From assembly GCF_012641095.1 (NCBI RefSeq), contig NZ_JAAVSC010000002.1, forward strand, positions 62,001 to 126,000: a stretch of DNA of 64,000 nucleotides, in the 5' to 3' direction. The stretch comes from Lactobacillus sp. HBUAS51381. GTDB taxonomy: Bacteria; Bacillota; Bacilli; Lactobacillales; Lactobacillaceae. The translations under genes were made by a program, and so were the position numbers. Under the pieces are notes generated by a model. The model worked only from the letters and a program-made list of their open reading frames with translations. It had not been told where the DNA came from and did not search any database. Shown one piece after another: positions 19,126 through 28,310 of the stretch. Position 1 is the first letter of the stretch. Each line of letters opens with the position of its first letter.

Positions 19126-19935
19126 TTAATTCGTCTTGGGGTCCTCATCCGTTGATTCGCCCGGTGGCATCGTCATCCGTGCCGACCAGGACTGCATCTG
19201 ATCCAAGAAACGCTTGCTCTTGGGATGCACCCCAATCTGACTATCGTAGATTTCATCCATCAATTGCCGCAGGGAATGCTCCGTCTGCGGTTTTACGTTG
19301 ATCGTGTGGAGCTTGTCTAAGTCCAACACGGAGAACTGCCGCAAATAGTAAATCGTCCGCTGGTTCAGGTGCAGACGCCGCGGATCCATCTGCCAATGCT
19401 GCTGACACAGGAGACCGCCGTAACTTTCCGAGTAATCAAACGGTAGGTCATTGCGCCCACAGACCGCACAGCCCTGTAGTTGCGGTGCAACCCCAAAGGC
19501 CGGCATCAACTGAATCTCCATGATGTTGGTCACAATGCTGGCGTTAACCCCATCGTCAATCAGTGTTAGAGCGCGCTGTACGCGGTGATACCAATCCGGT
19601 AGGGGTTGACTGTCCGGAAACGCCGAATCAACCAGACTCATGATGTAGGTCGCGTAGGCATTTTTAAAGATGTCGGCGCTGATATTTTGAAATTGACTGG
19701 TCTCGCGCGCCGTCCGAATGTAGGACAGCCCATCGTCGGCAATGTCACCCACGTAGCTACCCACCGTGAACGGTAAAATATCCGCCACCATCTTGAAACC
19801 CTTCTTCTTGGCGCCGCGAACCAGAAACATCTTCTTCCCGAATTCGGCCGTCAGAAACTTAATCAGAAAGTCGCGCTCGGCATAGTCCCGCCGAAACAGG
19901 AGGATGCCGTGAAAATCAGTCACGTTACGTGCCAT
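19126..19935 (-). CDS. recO: DNA repair protein RecO
   Basis: About 269 residues; loads RecA onto SSB-coated single-stranded DNA with RecF/RecR. N-terminal OB fold (FHGILLFRRDYAERDFLIKFLTAE; VRGAKKKGFKM) and a zinc-binding motif (CAVCGR at about 179-184, then CQQHW) typical of RecO. I chose the third of three clustered starts, ATG 19935, 6 nt after GTGAGG. Last gene of the phoH-ybeY-dgkA-era-recO operon. Confidence 0.95.
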   Translation of the reverse strand: MARNVTDFHGILLFRRDYAERDFLIKFLTAEFGKKMFLVRGAKKKGFKMVADILPFTVGSYVGDIADDGLSYIRTARETSQFQNISADIFKNAYATYIMSLVDSAFPDSQPLPDWYHRVQRALTLIDDGVNASIVTNIMEIQLMPAFGVAPQLQGCAVCGRNDLPFDYSESYGGLLCQQHWQMDPRRLHLNQRTIYYLRQFSVLDLDKLHTINVKPQTEHSLRQLMDEIYDSQIGVHPKSKRFLDQMQSWSARMTMPPGESTDEDPKTN

Positions 19936-19962
19936 CGTCATCCTCACTTTCTTCGTTTCAGT

Positions 19963-20868
19963 CTAAAGATCGTCCTTGCGGTAGCCGTAGCTCTTCAGCA
20001 GGGTGGCCTTGTCCCGCCAGTTTGGCTGGACCTTGACCCACAACTGGAGATAAACCTTACTCCCCAGCAGATGTTCAATGTCCCGGCGCGCCATGGTCCC
20101 AATCTTCTTAAGCATACTACCACCCTTGCCGATCATAATGCCCTTTTGGGTCGGTCGTTCGACAATAATGGTGGCCTCGATGTGGACGTGATCCTCGTCC
20201 TTTTGTTTCATACTTTCGATTTCGACTGCCACTGAGTGCGGCACTTCCTCCCGCGTCAGCATGAAGATCTTTTCCCGAATCAGTTCGCTGACCACGAACC
20301 GTTCGGGATGATCGGTCACCTGATCTTCGGGATAATACTGCGGTCCATGGGGCATCTCATCCACGAGATCAGATAGGAAGTCGTCAACGTTATTCCCTTC
20401 CAATGCGGAAATCGGGTAAACGGCCTTCCAGGGCAACGCCGTCTTGTATTGGTCCATGACGGATAAGAGATCATCCGGATGAATCTGGTCAATCTTGTTA
20501 ATGAGCAGGTAGACCGGCGCCTTGATGCCCTTTAAACGGTCGATGATAAAGTTATCACCCGCGCCCCGCTTCTCGGCAGCATTAATCATGAAGAGGACGG
20601 CATCGACTTCGTTAAGCGCGGACATGGCGGATTGCACCATGTAGTCGCCCAACTTACTCTTGGGTTTGTGCACCCCTGGCGTATCAATGAAGACGATCTG
20701 CGCCTCATCGGTCGTGTAAATCCCCTGGATCTTATTTCGAGTGGTCTGTGCCGTATCCGACATGATGGCAATCTTTTGACCAATCACCCGGTTTAAAAAC
20801 GTTGATTTCCCCACATTGGGCCGGCCAACGATGGCCACGAATCCTGATTTATAATTTGGATTATCCAT
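19963..20868 (-). CDS. era: GTPase Era
   Basis: About 301 residues; binds 16S rRNA and helps 30S maturation. G domain motifs: GRPNVGKS (G1), DTPGVHKP (G3), NKIDQ (G4), SALEG (G5); a C-terminal KH domain is seen at [25 protein letters not shown] 20868, 5-6 nt after GGAGG. Lies 12 nt after dgkA and 27 nt before recO. Confidence 0.97.
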   Translation of the reverse strand: MDNPNYKSGFVAIVGRPNVGKSTFLNRVIGQKIAIMSDTAQTTRNKIQGIYTTDEAQIVFIDTPGVHKPKSKLGDYMVQSAMSALNEVDAVLFMINAAEKRGAGDNFIIDRLKGIKAPVYLLINKIDQIHPDDLLSVMDQYKTALPWKAVYPISALEGNNVDDFLSDLVDEMPHGPQYYPEDQVTDHPERFVVSELIREKIFMLTREEVPHSVAVEIESMKQKDEDHVHIEATIIVERPTQKGIMIGKGGSMLKKIGTMARRDIEHLLGSKVYLQLWVKVQPNWRDKATLLKSYGYRKDDL

Positions 20869-20880
20869 ATTTTCCTCCAC

Positions 20881-21279
20881 TTAGAACCAACGACTTAACG
20901 CCGGTAGCATGACTAGCGCACCCACGATGACCGCAAACATAGCGGCCAGGAGCACGCCTCCCGCTGCGACATCCTTGGCCCGCTTAGCGAGATCGTGATA
21001 GGTCGTCCCCACCACGAGGTCGACCACGGCCTCGACGATCGTATTGAGTGTTTCTGCAATCAGTACCAAAAAGATGGCCAGTACCAACCACAACCACTCG
21101 TTGAGCGTCAACCGCAGGACCATCCCGGCAATCACGGCCAGCGTACCAACCGCCAGATGCTTTCTAAAATTTCGTTCATAGTGAAATAGCGCCCGCAGGC
21201 CATCCCACGCATGACCCAGCGACTGCACAAATGCCCGGTTTTTACCGGTCTGTTTCTGTTGCTTATCGCTTGAGGCCAT
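20881..21279 (-). CDS. dgkA: Undecaprenol/diacylglycerol kinase family protein
   Basis: About 132 residues, a small trimeric membrane kinase with three helices. The catalytic/nucleotide motif AETLNTIVEAVVDLV (about 78-92) and the cytoplasmic N-terminal helix (HAWDGLRALFHYERNFRKH) are intact. In Gram-positives this enzyme usually phosphorylates undecaprenol for cell-wall carrier recycling. Its start lies inside the ybeY 3' end (17-nt overlap). Confidence 0.93.
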   Translation of the reverse strand: MASSDKQQKQTGKNRAFVQSLGHAWDGLRALFHYERNFRKHLAVGTLAVIAGMVLRLTLNEWLWLVLAIFLVLIAETLNTIVEAVVDLVVGTTYHDLAKRAKDVAAGGVLLAAMFAVIVGALVMLPALSRWF

Positions 21280-21751
21280 AAGCATCTAAGATGTCGGCTT
21301 GCAGCTTGAACATGACCTTCTCGTCTTCTGGCTTCATATGGTCATACCCATTCAAGTGCAGGAAGCCATGGACCACGAGAAAACCAAGTTCTCGTTCGTA
21401 GGAGTGGCCCAAGTATTCCGCCTGCTCTTCCACCTTATCCATGGAAACGAAAATGTCGCCAATGTTTTCTGGAATCTCGGCGGCCATTTCTTCGTCCATG
21501 ACTAACGGAAAATCATCGTCCGCCGACTCATCATCCTCGATCGCAAAACTGATGACATCAGTGGCCCGGTCGACGCCGCGGTATTGTTTGTTGATTCGGT
21601 GGATATCTTCATTGTTCATCAAGGTGACGGACATCTCGGTATTTTCGGCCAATTTTAAATACTTACCGGCATACTCCAAAACGTCCTTAATGAGGTCGAC
21701 ATGCTTAGCTGGCACGCCGTCTTTGGTCTTATCGTAAATCTCTAAATCCAT
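21263..21751 (-). CDS. ybeY: Endoribonuclease YbeY (rRNA maturation factor)
   Basis: 162 residues; a zinc-dependent single-strand endoribonuclease in 16S rRNA 3'-end processing and ribosome quality control. The zinc motif HGFLHLNGYDH lies at about 133-143. ATG overlaps the phoH stop by one base. The position between phoH and dgkA-era is highly conserved in Firmicutes. Confidence 0.97.
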   Translation of the reverse strand: MDLEIYDKTKDGVPAKHVDLIKDVLEYAGKYLKLAENTEMSVTLMNNEDIHRINKQYRGVDRATDVISFAIEDDESADDDFPLVMDEEMAAEIPENIGDIFVSMDKVEEQAEYLGHSYERELGFLVVHGFLHLNGYDHMKPEDEKVMFKLQADILDAYGLKR

Positions 21752-22737
21752 TATTTTTTAGCTCCATTTGGTTTAGTATCGTTGGCTTCATAAGCGTTGA
21801 TGATGCTAGCCACAACCGGGTGACGGACAACATCGTCGGCATTAAAGGTCACAAATTTAATGTGGCCCACGTTTTGCAGAATGTGCTGGGCCTGAATCAG
21901 CCCCGATTTGGCATTGTGTGGCAAGTCAATCTGGGAGATATCCCCGTTGACGATCATCTTCGAGCCAAAGCCCAGCCGCGTCAGGAACATCTTCATCTGC
22001 ATGTTAGTCGTGTTTTGGGCTTCATCCAAAATGACGAAGGCCGCTTCCAGCGTCCGGCCCCGCATGTAGGCCAGCGGCGCAATTTCAATGACCCCGCGAT
22101 CCATCAACCGGGTGGTATGTTCCGCCCCTAAGATCGCGTATAACGCGTCATAGATGGGGCGCAGGTAAGGATCGACCTTTTCCTTCAAGTCCCCTGGCAG
22201 GAAGCCGAGACTCTCACCGGCTTCCACGGCTGGCCGGGTAATGATCAATTTCTCGACATCCCCCCGTTTGAGCGCGGCCACGGCCATGACCACGGCCAGG
22301 AAAGTCTTCCCCGTCCCGGCTGGGCCAATACCAAACGTAATGTCGTTATGCTTAATCGCATCAATATACTGGCGTTGGCCAAAGTTTTTGACCCGCACAG
22401 CGCGGCCCTTGGCATCCTTGATCAGGGTTTCGTTGTAAAAATCTTTAAAATACGTCAGCGTTCCCTTGCCCGCCATCTTCATGGCACTGATGACGTCGGC
22501 ACTATTGAGTTTAATGCCCTTAGCCAATAAGTCGCTCAAGTTTCGTAAAATAGCCAACGTTTGGTCGACTGCATCCGCAGCACCAGAGACTTTGATTGAA
22601 TTACCGAAGGGCTTGATCGTCACTTGTAAGCCCTCTTCCAGGATGGTGACAAACTGATCCTGGGCACCCAGTAAAGCAACTTCGTCTTCGGGCCGCGCCA
22701 AGATATATTCTTTTTCAATCGCTGTATTTTCAGTCAA
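21751..22737 (-). CDS. phoH: PhoH-like ATPase
   Basis: 328 residues with a P-loop (GPAGTGKT, about 142-149), a Walker B-like VILDEAQN and an N-terminal KH-like segment. PhoH proteins are predicted RNA helicase/ATPases that act with YbeY. Start is TTG 22737 with AAGGAG 9 nt upstream. First gene of its operon; promoter at 22856-22883. Confidence 0.94.
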   Translation of the reverse strand: MTENTAIEKEYILARPEDEVALLGAQDQFVTILEEGLQVTIKPFGNSIKVSGAADAVDQTLAILRNLSDLLAKGIKLNSADVISAMKMAGKGTLTYFKDFYNETLIKDAKGRAVRVKNFGQRQYIDAIKHNDITFGIGPAGTGKTFLAVVMAVAALKRGDVEKLIITRPAVEAGESLGFLPGDLKEKVDPYLRPIYDALYAILGAEHTTRLMDRGVIEIAPLAYMRGRTLEAAFVILDEAQNTTNMQMKMFLTRLGFGSKMIVNGDISQIDLPHNAKSGLIQAQHILQNVGHIKFVTFNADDVVRHPVVASIINAYEANDTKPNGAKK

Positions 22738-22855
22738 ATACGGTGGCTCCTTTATTTTTTAAATTAACGGCCAAGCGTCGTGTGCATCCCATCGCAACGG
22801 GCCGCCTTAATCCGGCCAGTCACCACGGCACCCTCAGCGTGTGTCCAATAGTCAA

Positions 22856-22883
22856 ATTTTAGCATACTGCCGGGGATTGTAAA
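22856..22883 (-). promoter_or_regulatory. Promoter of the phoH operon
   Basis: TTTACA (22878-22883) and an extended -10 TGCTAAAAT (TAAAAT at 22856-22861) on the minus strand, 16-nt spacing. A 77-codon minus-strand frame spans this area but lacks a ribosome site, so I do not call it a gene. Confidence 0.65.
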
Positions 22884-22925
22884 AGGATTCAGCGCGAAAA
22901 CCAGGGAATTCGACCATTTCATAGC

Positions 22926-22939
22926 CCCGACTTGTCGGG
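22926..22939. promoter_or_regulatory. 14-bp palindrome upstream of the phoH promoter
   Basis: CCCGAC, TT, GTCGGG is a perfect inverted repeat about 42 nt upstream of the phoH -35. It has no T run. It could be an operator; nothing in the window points to its partner. Confidence 0.4.
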
Positions 22940-23007
22940 TCGTCAACTGATGGTCGTCACTGTCTTCGGCTCTACCGTGCGTCGTACGCCGCTCCAATTG
23001 GGCTTAA

Positions 23008-23044
23008 AAACGGGAAACTGCCCGTATTGGCCAGTCTCCCGTTT
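23008..23044 (-). terminator. Terminator of yqeY
   Basis: On the minus strand AAACGGGAGACTG pairs with CAGTTTCCCGTTT (one internal mismatch) and is followed by Ts. Confidence 0.88.
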
Positions 23045-23051
23045 CATAGAC

Positions 23052-23498
23052 TTATTTATTCAATTGGGCCTTAACCGTCTTGTTGACGATGGCCCCATCG
23101 GCCTTGCCCTTAACCTGAGGCATCACAACACCCATGACCTTGCCAAAGTCCCCCATGCCACTGGCAGACACCTTCGCGATGCTGTCAGCGACGATCTTGG
23201 TGATTTCGTCTTCACTCATTTGCTTAGGCGCGTACTCTTCAACGATGGCAATCTCGGCCTTGACGCCTTCTACCAAGTCGTCCCGGTTACCCTTCGCAAA
23301 TTCTTCCATGGATTCCTTGCGTTGCTTCAATTCACGCGACACAATCGTCAATTCTTCATCTGGTGTCAGATCATGGCCTTGCTTAACCTTTTCGTTAGTC
23401 AATGCGGTCTTCATCATCCGAATCACGTTCAATGATAATTTGTCGTGAGCCTTCATGGCCGTCTTTAAATCGGTGTTGAGTTGGGTTTCTAAACTCAT
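23052..23498 (-). CDS. yqeY: GatB/YqeY domain protein
   Basis: 148 residues of the YqeY family, which shares the C-terminal helical domain of GatB and is thought to bind tRNA. Motifs: MKAHDKLSLNVIRMMKTAL near the start and GKVMGVVMPQVKGKADGAIV near the end. ATG with AGGAGG 7 nt upstream and its own terminator. It normally follows rpsU directly; here an oppositely oriented oxidoreductase gene lies between them. Confidence 0.93.
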   Translation of the reverse strand: MSLETQLNTDLKTAMKAHDKLSLNVIRMMKTALTNEKVKQGHDLTPDEELTIVSRELKQRKESMEEFAKGNRDDLVEGVKAEIAIVEEYAPKQMSEDEITKIVADSIAKVSASGMGDFGKVMGVVMPQVKGKADGAIVNKTVKAQLNK

Positions 23499-23696
23499 TT
23501 TGTTTCCTCCTAAAAAATATGGTTATCATTTAGTTTACACCTAATTAAGCGAAACGTCAGCCGAAGTTGTTTACGTCCTCACTTTGACTGGCCGTCACCG
23601 CGAAAACAACCCAGTATCGACCCCGTAGAATTGTCTTTCTGACCAGAATGCGCTAGTCTAACAGTGATGCAATGATTACGGAAGGGGAATCTTACC

Positions 23697-24722
23697 ATGC
23701 CAGACATGCGTGCCATTGGTTTTACAGAGAATTTACCCATTGCAAATGAAAAGAGTTTATTTACGTTCTTCGAACCCCAGCCGACGCCCACCGGTCATGA
23801 CCTCCTCGTCAATGTTCAGGCCACTTCGGTGAATCCCGTTGACACCGGTGTTCGGCGCGGAACGGTCGGAACCCTGGCAACACCCAAAGTCATCGGCTGG
23901 GACGCCTATGGCACCGTAACGGCCGTGGGCGCGGACGTCAGCCTGTTTCAGCCCGGTGACCAGGTCTTTTACGCCGGTTCGTTTAAACGCCCGGGAACGG
24001 ACAGTGAATACCAGCTGGTGGACGAACGCCTGGTGGGTCACGCGCCAACCACACTCAGTCCGGCCGAGAGTGCGGCGATGCCGTTGACGTCGCTGACCGC
24101 CTGGGAAGCCCTTTTTGAGCAACTACCGATTCGCTTTGAAGACGTTGCGGCCAATCGCGGCAAGACCATCCTCATCATCAATGGGGCCGGTGGTGTAGGG
24201 TCCACGGCTACCCAACTGGCACATTTGGCCGGCCTGACCGTCATTGCAACGGCCTCACGCCCCGAGACGATTGCGTGGACCCAAGCTCACGGGGCGGACG
24301 CGGTGGCCAATCACCGGAAGAATCTCGTCGATGAAGTGCACGCGTTGGGCTACCCAACTGTCGATTATATTTTAGAGCTGAGTAATCTCAACCAGCACTG
24401 GGACGAAATCGTCGCCTTAATCAAGCCCAGCGGTCACATCGTTTCCATCACGGGCAACGACCACCCCATTGACTTACGGGCGCTCAAACAAAAGCGGGCC
24501 ACCTTCGCCTGGGAATGGATGTACACCAAGTCATTCTTCGAAACGCCGGACATGATTAGCCAGCACGAAACCCTGGAAAAGATTCGTGAGTTGTTAGACG
24601 GTGGTCAACTCCAATCCACGATGACTAAGATCTTCACGCCGATCAATGCCGCCAATCTGCGGGCCGCACACACTCTGGTTGAGGCTAACCGGATGATTGG
24701 GAAGGTTGTTTTAACCAACTAA
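23697..24722 (+). CDS. Zinc-type alcohol dehydrogenase-like / quinone oxidoreductase family protein
   Basis: 341 residues of the medium-chain dehydrogenase/reductase superfamily. N-terminal GroES-like fold (TSVNPVDTGVRRG, VIGWDAYGTVTAVG, FQPGDQVFYAG), then a Rossmann fold with NGAGGVGSTATQLA (about 161-174) for NADPH. The catalytic and structural zinc cysteines of true alcohol dehydrogenases are absent, so a quinone or enone reductase role is likelier. ATG 23697 with GGAAGGGG upstream. It sits alone on the plus strand between rpsU and yqeY, splitting a usually contiguous pair. Confidence 0.85.
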   Translation: MPDMRAIGFTENLPIANEKSLFTFFEPQPTPTGHDLLVNVQATSVNPVDTGVRRGTVGTLATPKVIGWDAYGTVTAVGADVSLFQPGDQVFYAGSFKRPGTDSEYQLVDERLVGHAPTTLSPAESAAMPLTSLTAWEALFEQLPIRFEDVAANRGKTILIINGAGGVGSTATQLAHLAGLTVIATASRPETIAWTQAHGADAVANHRKNLVDEVHALGYPTVDYILELSNLNQHWDEIVALIKPSGHIVSITGNDHPIDLRALKQKRATFAWEWMYTKSFFETPDMISQHETLEKIRELLDGGQLQSTMTKIFTPINAANLRAAHTLVEANRMIGKVVLTN

Positions 24723-24746
24723 AACCTTTTTTACGCAAAGTATACA

Positions 24747-24780
24747 AAAAGCCGCTGACCCATCCAGGTCAGCGGCTTTT
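24747..24780. terminator. Bidirectional terminator between the oxidoreductase gene and rpsU
   Basis: AAAAGCCGCTGACC and its exact complement form a 14-bp stem with a 6-nt loop, giving a T run on either strand. It serves the convergent genes on both sides. Confidence 0.92.
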
Positions 24781-24801
24781 GCGTTAAATTGCAAAAAGAG
24801 C

Positions 24802-24990
24802 TTAGAAACGCTTCTTCTTGGCTTTACGCTTACGCGCAGCTTCTGATTTTAACTTTTTCTTCACACTTGGTTTTTCGTAAAATTCACGTTTACGGTATTC
24901 TTGTAAAGTACCGCTACGGGAAACCGTACGTTTGAAGCGCCGAAGAGCGTCGTCAAAAGACTCGTTTTTGCGAACGACTGTCTTTGCCAT
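24802..24990 (-). CDS. rpsU: 30S ribosomal protein S21
   Basis: 62 residues, small basic protein ([19 protein letters not shown], with a Lys/Arg-rich C-terminus). ATG 24990 with GGAGGG upstream; the frame extends 8 codons further but includes the ribosome site. It has a strong own promoter and a leader hairpin, and is monocistronic here. Confidence 0.97.
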   Translation of the reverse strand: MAKTVVRKNESFDDALRRFKRTVSRSGTLQEYRKREFYEKPSVKKKLKSEAARKRKAKKKRF

Positions 24991-25022
24991 ATAAAATTCC
25001 CTCCCTCCGAGCACAAGTAATA

Positions 25023-25050
25023 ACGCCGGTTAGCTTTTTACCACCGGCGT
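25023..25050 (-). promoter_or_regulatory. Leader hairpin of rpsU
   Basis: ACGCCGGT and ACCGGCGT form an 8-bp perfect stem with a 12-nt loop in the 5' leader, between the promoter and the ribosome site. There is no T run, so it is not a terminator. Some ribosomal-protein mRNAs are self-controlled through leader structures; whether this one is I cannot tell. Confidence 0.5.
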
Positions 25051-25064
25051 AACGGTTCTTAACT

Positions 25065-25093
25065 ATTATACATAATCATCCAAACGGCGTCAA
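25065..25093 (-). promoter_or_regulatory. Promoter of rpsU
   Basis: TTGACG (25088-25093) and TATAAT (25065-25070) on the minus strand, exactly 17 nt apart. Confidence 0.85.
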
Positions 25094-25182
25094 TAACGCA
25101 GGTAAATAAATTTGAACCGTTTTATCGGCGGGGGTAAACTAAGAGTAATCACCCATAAAATACGTCAGAGGAGTTGCTCGCT

Positions 25183-26010
25183 ATGCCGCAGATTACGATC
25201 TTTATTATTTCCGATTCTTCCGGGGAAACCGCGTTAACCGTGGCCCAGACCGCCGTATCGCAGTTTCCCACCGTGCAAGCCAGCTATCAGCGTTTTCCTT
25301 TTATTCAAACCGATTCCATTCTCGATGGTATCTTAAACTTAGCGAAGAAACAACGGGCAATGATCTTCCACACCTTGGTGAATGCCACGTTGAGCAAAAA
25401 GGTCCGGGAGTTTGCGACCACCAACCAGCTTCAACAGTTCGACTGCATCCAACCCGCCATGGGCGTCATGCAACGCGCAACGGGGCTAACCCCCGAGGGC
25501 GTTCCCGGTCTGGTACACAACTTAAATGACACCTATTTCGACCGGATCGCCGCCATGGAATTTGCGGTCACCTACGACGACGGCAAGGACCCGACCGGCC
25601 TCCTAAAAGCCGATATCGTGATTCTCGGGGTGTCGCGGACTTCCAAGACCCCACTGTCCCTCTTCTTAGCCAACCGGAATCTGCGCGTTGCTAACCTACC
25701 ACTGGGGCCAACCACACAGGTTCCGAATGAATTGTGGCAGGTCGACCCCAAACGGATCTTTGGCCTGACCAACAAACCCGAGTCGCTCCGCAAGATTCGC
25801 CAGGAACGCATGATTTCCTATGGTCTCCCTGCCGACAGTGCTTATTCCGACACCCAGAAGATTAGCGAGGAGTTGGCCTATGCGCAGAAGATCTATAAGA
25901 AGATTGGCTGCCTCGTGATTGACGTGTCCAACAAGTCCATCGAAGAAACGGCCACGTTGATTATGGAAAGTGTGGATTACGACTTGATTCCACACTCTCT
26001 GACGGATTAA
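25183..26010 (+). CDS. Pyruvate, phosphate dikinase regulatory protein (DUF299 kinase/pyrophosphorylase)
   Basis: About 275 residues. Members phosphorylate (ADP-dependent) and dephosphorylate pyruvate phosphate dikinase or PEP synthase on a threonine next to the catalytic histidine. Visible: the N-terminal FIISDSSGETALTVAQTA and the P-loop-like GVSRTSKTPLS (about 146-156), both diagnostic. I use ATG 25183, 9 nt after AGAGGAG; an upstream in-frame TTG lies too near the ribosome site. No ppdK gene is in the window, so the target must be elsewhere or another enzyme. Confidence 0.92.
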   Translation: MPQITIFIISDSSGETALTVAQTAVSQFPTVQASYQRFPFIQTDSILDGILNLAKKQRAMIFHTLVNATLSKKVREFATTNQLQQFDCIQPAMGVMQRATGLTPEGVPGLVHNLNDTYFDRIAAMEFAVTYDDGKDPTGLLKADIVILGVSRTSKTPLSLFLANRNLRVANLPLGPTTQVPNELWQVDPKRIFGLTNKPESLRKIRQERMISYGLPADSAYSDTQKISEELAYAQKIYKKIGCLVIDVSNKSIEETATLIMESVDYDLIPHSLTD

Positions 26011-26058
26011 TCCCCATTTCGGTCGCTTAGTCCTTAGTCCAGCCACTGAAACGCGCTC

Positions 26059-26097
26059 AAAAAATCAGGACCCCCATCTCGGGGCTCCTGATTTTTT
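26059..26097. terminator. Bidirectional terminator between the PPDK regulator gene and nfo
   Basis: AAATCAGGA plus CCCC pairs with GGGG plus TCCTGATTT, with A and T runs on the outside. It suits both convergent genes. Confidence 0.9.
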
Positions 26098-26135
26098 TAA
26101 TCTCTTTAATCCGGTTAAGCCCTCAAGTAACGGCG

Positions 26136-27068
26136 TTAATTTCGCGTCAGATAGGCATCCACCGGGTTTGCCGCCAAGACATCGGCGACTAAGTCTGGAT
26201 TGAACCGTTGGTGTTTGAGCATGGCCACCTCATAGCCTTGCGGGTTAACCCCATGCTTGCGGTCGGGCCCAATCACCGGCGTCTCCATGATCTTGGGCAC
26301 CGCAGTGAGTTGGGGATGATGGGCCACGTGATTTAACACGTCGAAGCCCAGCGTGCCCAGTCCAATATTGGTGTGCCGGTCCTTATGGCTGCCCTGCGGA
26401 TTTTTCGAATCGTTCAGGTGGATGACCTTGAGTTTATCCAACCCAATTACGTGGTCGAATTCGTTCAAGACGCCGTCAAAATCCGTGCCAATGGCGTAGC
26501 CGGCATCACTGGTATGACAAGTATCAAAGCAGACCGACAACCGGTCGTTGGCCGTAGTCGCCGCCATGATGGCCGCCAGCTCTTCGAAGGTCCGCCCGAC
26601 TTCAGTCCCCTTGCCCGCCATCGTTTCCAAGGCAATCTGCACCGGCTCATCGGCCGCTGCCAGAATTTCATCGAGGCCCTGCGCAATCTGAGCAATGGCC
26701 GCATCCGGCCCGGCCCCCACGTGGGCGCCCGGATGAAGAACGATCTGCGTGGCACCCAGGGCCGCTGCCCGTTTAACCTCGGCCGTCAAGAATTCCACGG
26801 CAAAGGCATAGTTCTGGGGCTTCGTGGTATTGCCTAGATTCACCACGTAAGGCGCATGAATGACCACGGCGCGTTGCTTGTGATCGGCCATGAATTGCCG
26901 GCCAGCCGGGATGTTAAGCTCATCGATTGGCTTACGACGCGTATTTTGTGGCGCCCCGGTATAAATCATAAAGACGTTTTCACCGTACTGGGCCGCCTCC
27001 TTCGCCGATCCCAGGAACATCTCTTTGCCCTTCATGCTGACATGCGATCCAATCAAGAATTCTGTCAT
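26136..27068 (-). CDS. nfo: Endonuclease IV (AP endonuclease)
   Basis: 310 residues; cuts DNA 5' of abasic sites in base-excision repair. TIM-barrel zinc enzyme: signature [49 protein letters not shown] and KIMETP are all intact. ATG overlaps the stop of the upstream teichoic-acid gene by 4 nt (ATGA), so it is co-expressed with envelope genes, an arrangement with no obvious functional logic. Confidence 0.96.
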   Translation of the reverse strand: MTEFLIGSHVSMKGKEMFLGSAKEAAQYGENVFMIYTGAPQNTRRKPIDELNIPAGRQFMADHKQRAVVIHAPYVVNLGNTTKPQNYAFAVEFLTAEVKRAAALGATQIVLHPGAHVGAGPDAAIAQIAQGLDEILAAADEPVQIALETMAGKGTEVGRTFEELAAIMAATTANDRLSVCFDTCHTSDAGYAIGTDFDGVLNEFDHVIGLDKLKVIHLNDSKNPQGSHKDRHTNIGLGTLGFDVLNHVAHHPQLTAVPKIMETPVIGPDRKHGVNPQGYEVAMLKHQRFNPDLVADVLAANPVDAYLTRN

Positions 27069-28291
27069 TGGCCTTCATCCTTTCCACTCATGATTAAGCG
27101 GGCCACCTGTTGACTCGCCGTCCCATCTTCCCAGGAACAAAACTTCTGGTAAAAGTCCGCTTGTTGTTGCTGATAAGCCGGAAAACCGCCTTGTCGCTGC
27201 CATTCATCCAGTTGTTGGTAGAAGGCCGACGCGGTGGTCACCAGGGGGCCCGGGATTTCTTTTTGATAGTCAAAATAAAAGCCCCGCAATTGATCACGAT
27301 AATGGGCCAAATCATAGGCAAAGAACAACTGCGGCCGCTTGAGATTGGCGAAGTCAAACATCACCGAGGAATAGTCGGTAATCAACAGATCCGTCACCAA
27401 ATAGAGCTCGGCAATATCGGTGTCGGCCAATATCGTCACCCGGTCCTCATAACCGCGAATATCCACGGCATCCTTGACCAGATAGTGCGGCCGAATAATC
27501 AACCGCGTTCCCGCCGGTACGTGTTCGAAAAAGGCCCCCAAATCAAACGGCAGATCGAAGCGATAGACGCCGGGCCGCACCGCCATATCGTCTCGCCAGG
27601 TCGGCGCGTAGGTCACAACAGGCCCAGTTACCTTCCCCAGCAAACGTTGACGCAACGCCGCAATCTTCTCGGGGCGATCGTCCGTGTACAACACATCGTT
27701 GCGCGGATAGCCAATCGCCAGGAAGTGCCCGCGATAACCAAACGCCCGTTTAAAAATATCACGTGAATACTGGTTCGGGGCGATCAGATAGTCCCAGCGT
27801 GACGAAGCCGTCACGAATTGTTGGTGATAGTCCGCCGTGCTCGTCCCAGGAATCGCAACGTGTTCAATATCTGCCCCTAACTTCTTCAGCGGTGTGCCAT
27901 GCCAGGTCTGAATCGTCCGGGTTCGACGATTGGGTCGCCACCAATTGGGTAGCCGTGAATTCAACACCCAGTACTGGGCGCGGGCCATCAGCCAGACCCA
28001 TTTGGGCGTGAATCGCTTAACTAACTGAACATCCGGATAACGGGCCTTCAAGGCCGCATACGTCCGCGGCTTAACGCTAAAGTACGCCGTCTTCCGGTAA
28101 CGCGGATCGGCCGCGACTAACGCCCGGTAGATTGCCGCCGGATTATCATTAACATCCTTGCCATTAAAACTTTCAAACATCACTAGTCGCCGTTTAATCG
28201 GTAAACAAATAAGCCCATCGTTCATCACGATGAGCCCATAGCGAGCAACTAGCTTCAATGACTGCGTGATTTTTCGTAAACCGTTCGCCAT
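27065..28291 (-). CDS. CDP-glycerol glycerophosphotransferase family protein (TagF-like)
   Basis: 408 residues, peripheral membrane transferase of teichoic-acid synthesis. Motifs: [15 protein letters not shown] (acceptor/catalytic His), [27 protein letters not shown] and [24 protein letters not shown], all characteristic of the Glyphos_transf family. It lacks the long N-terminal extension of full TagF polymerases and may transfer single or limited glycerol phosphates. Third in the unit TagB-like, TagG-like, this gene, nfo. Confidence 0.88.
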   Translation of the reverse strand: MANGLRKITQSLKLVARYGLIVMNDGLICLPIKRRLVMFESFNGKDVNDNPAAIYRALVAADPRYRKTAYFSVKPRTYAALKARYPDVQLVKRFTPKWVWLMARAQYWVLNSRLPNWWRPNRRTRTIQTWHGTPLKKLGADIEHVAIPGTSTADYHQQFVTASSRWDYLIAPNQYSRDIFKRAFGYRGHFLAIGYPRNDVLYTDDRPEKIAALRQRLLGKVTGPVVTYAPTWRDDMAVRPGVYRFDLPFDLGAFFEHVPAGTRLIIRPHYLVKDAVDIRGYEDRVTILADTDIAELYLVTDLLITDYSSVMFDFANLKRPQLFFAYDLAHYRDQLRGFYFDYQKEIPGPLVTTASAFYQQLDEWQRQGGFPAYQQQQADFYQKFCSWEDGTASQQVARLIMSGKDEGQ

Positions 28292-28310
28292 TTGAGGTTG
28301 CTCCTTTCAA

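Noticed and set aside
22764-22997. 77-codon minus-strand frame ahead of phoH
   Set aside because: No ribosome site and it covers the phoH promoter and a palindrome, so it is more likely leader DNA than a gene.
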